DNA of 6,819 nucleotides from G039029935 sp039029935 (GTDB lineage Bacteria > Chloroflexota > Anaerolineae > Caldilineales > Caldilineaceae): assembly GCA_039029935.1 (NCBI GenBank), contig JBCCFC010000751.1:1-6819 (forward strand). Reading direction: 5' to 3'. A model generated the notes under the pieces. It searched no databases. It saw only the letters and a list, made by a program, of their open reading frames with translations, and had not been told where the DNA came from. Shown piece after piece: positions 5,676 through 6,819 of the stretch. Each line of letters starts with the position of its first letter. Position 1 is the first letter of the stretch. Position numbers and translations under genes: made by a program.

Positions 5676-6541
5676 TCCAACACAGTACTCGTCACAGTTC
5701 TCATTACCGTCTCATGAACTGGCTCAGCGGGGTTGGGTATTATTTCTCCTTAGCCCTCTTTACCATTATCGTTCTCGTCCCGTTCTATTGGATGGCGCGC
5801 GCCTCGGTCTCCAATCAAGATCAGATACTGATGTCACCGCCGCTCTACTTCCCCACACCGACGCTGGAAAACTTTGGCATTGTGGCGGAACAAGTACCGT
5901 TGGTTCTCTTCATCAACAACTCAATCATCTACTCAACTGCCTCTGCACTCATTGCCATCGTAACCAGTTTTATGGCGGCCTATGCCTTTACACGCATCAA
6001 GGTACGCGGCAACAATTTCTTACAGTGGTTGCTGATCATCACGGTGGCGATTCCACAGGTATCCTTGATCATCCCACTCTACCAAATCTTGAAGAACATG
6101 CAACTGCTCAACTCGCTCACGGGGTTGATCCTCGTCTTCAGCAGTTTGTTGACCCCGTTCACGGTCTGGGTCCTGATGTCCTTTATCAATCAAGTGCCAC
6201 AAGAGATTGAAGAGGCCGCCATCATTGACGGTGCATCATTGCTCCAAGTATTATGGCGCATCGTGTTACCCGTCATCACGCCTGGATTGGTGACAATGTT
6301 TGTCATCAACTTTATCAACGGCTGGAACGATCTGCTGCATCCGCTCTCCTTCTCCGCAACCGAAGAGGCCAAGACACTGAGTGTCGCCATCACCTATATC
6401 TATAGCTATCGTGCCTCATGGGGGTTGCCTTGGAACTTGGTGAGTACCGTCGGCATGATTATGGTGATCCCTGTGATTATCATGGTGATGTTTGCACAAC
6501 GTTCGATTGTATCAGGGCTGACGCGTGGCGCAGTCAAATAA
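5672..6541 (+). CDS. carbohydrate ABC transporter permease, MalG-like
   Basis: Second membrane subunit of the CUT1 importer, 289 residues. Helix candidates are near 20-40, 81-107, 117-139, 148-172, 198-217 and 256-276. The EAA loop reads EAAIIDGASLLQVLWRIVLP (181-200), with Gly187 and Pro200. Other family-like parts are LVPFYWMARASVS (35-47), the LENFGIVAEQ stretch (65-74), AAYAFTRIKVRGN (102-114), VTMFVINFINGWNDLLHPLS (207-226) and a short basic C-terminus (SGLTRGAVK). The start at 5672 overlaps the preceding stop by 4 bp, so the two permeases are probably translated together in a fixed ratio. The gene ends at TAA 6539-6541 and a hairpin repeat array begins 5 bp later. A shared MsmK/UgpC-like ATPase must come from elsewhere. 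Substrate is unknown. Confidence 0.93.
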   Translation: MIQHSTRHSSHYRLMNWLSGVGYYFSLALFTIIVLVPFYWMARASVSNQDQILMSPPLYFPTPTLENFGIVAEQVPLVLFINNSIIYSTASALIAIVTSFMAAYAFTRIKVRGNNFLQWLLIITVAIPQVSLIIPLYQILKNMQLLNSLTGLILVFSSLLTPFTVWVLMSFINQVPQEIEEAAIIDGASLLQVLWRIVLPVITPGLVTMFVINFINGWNDLLHPLSFSATEEAKTLSVAITYIYSYRASWGLPWNLVSTVGMIMVIPVIIMVMFAQRSIVSGLTRGAVK

Positions 6542-6546
6542 AAAAA

Positions 6547-6580
6547 GTATCGCACGCCACAGATAATCAATCTGTGTTAC
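6547..6580 (+). repeat. truncated edge copy of the double-hairpin repeat
   Basis: This copy matches the 47-bp unit except for a clean 13-bp loss (GGTTGGCTACCTG) that destroys hairpin 1. Hairpin 2 (CACAGAT-AATCA-ATCTGTG) is intact. It lies 5 bp after the MalG-like stop codon and is the first member of the right-hand array. Confidence 0.9.
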
Positions 6581-6583
6581 TGA

Positions 6584-6819
6584 GTATCGCAGGTTGGCTA
6601 CCTGCGCCACAGATAACCAATCTGTGTTACTGAGTATCGCAGGTTGGCTACCTGCGTCACAGATAATCAATCTGTGTGACTGAGTATCGCAGGTTGGCTA
6701 CCTGCGTCACAGATAACCAATCTGTGATACTGAGTATCGCAGGTTGTCTACCTGCGCCACAGATAATCAATCTGTGTGACTGAGTATCGCAGGTTGGCTA
6801 CCTGCGCCACAGATAATCA
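6584..6819 (+). repeat. tandem array of the 47-bp double-hairpin repeat, 50-bp period, runs off the window
   Basis: Full copies lie at 6584-6630, 6634-6680, 6684-6730 and 6734-6780, and a fifth is cut by the edge at 6784-6819. The spacer is always TGA. Hairpin 1 is CGCAGGT-TGGCT-ACCTGCG, with one loop change (TGTCT) in the fourth copy. Hairpin 2 is CACAGAT-AAYCA-ATCTGTG. The base between hairpins is T or C, and the last four bases are TTAC, TGAC, ATAC and TGAC in order. All fully visible stems are perfect; variation is confined to loops, the linker and the ends. The array could also end or protect the transporter mRNA. No protein is encoded. Confidence 0.95.

Noticed and set aside
1..6819. 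Defence, toxin-antitoxin or biosynthetic system
   Set aside because: All supported proteins are transporters or transport components; none carries nuclease, helicase, toxin or biosynthetic motifs.

Overview
The window looks like bacterial accessory chromosome devoted to solute transport. Base composition is balanced (near half GC by eye). The lineage is probably Chloroflexota. This is an inference from one protein style (a Tat-type lipoprotein solute-binding protein beginning SRRDFLK...LLAAC, followed by an Ala/Pro/Gly/Asp-rich linker) and from the many tandem palindromic repeats between genes. No rRNA, tRNA or phylogenetic marker gene is present to confirm it.

Layout. Positions 1-1337, minus strand: a permease of the nucleobase:cation symporter-1 (NCS1) type, cut by the left edge of the window. 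Positions 1338-1667: a divergent intergenic region with a long inverted repeat and three copies of a 47-bp double-hairpin repeat. Positions 1668-3014, plus strand: a 12-helix MFS transporter. Positions 3015-3219: an AT-rich leader with two dyads, a sigma70-like promoter candidate and a helically phased direct repeat. Positions 3220-6541: three genes of a CUT1-type carbohydrate ABC importer, namely a Tat/lipoprotein binding protein, a MalF-like permease and a MalG-like permease, the last two sharing an ATGA overlap. Between the binding protein and the first permease lies a 220-bp low-complexity block: TCGGT-rich units, then 11 tandem octamers TACYGACC complementary to them. Positions 6547-6819: a second array of the 47-bp double-hairpin unit, with a different spacer, running off the right edge.

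How it fits together. The binding protein captures a solute (probably a sugar or glycoside; the substrate cannot be read from sequence) outside the membrane and hands it to the heterodimeric permease. No ATPase gene is present, so a shared MsmK/UgpC-type ATPase encoded elsewhere is expected, as is common for CUT1 systems. The large inverted-repeat block after the binding-protein gene sits where the malE-malF REP element sits in enterobacteria. It may shape binding-protein to permease stoichiometry. The MFS and NCS1 genes are separate transcription units with no demonstrable functional link to the ABC importer.

The most unusual material is non-coding: the 47-bp two-stem repeat arrays on both sides of the MFS/ABC block, and the self-complementary octamer minisatellite inside the ABC operon. 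I found no defence system, CRISPR array, transposase or RNA gene.
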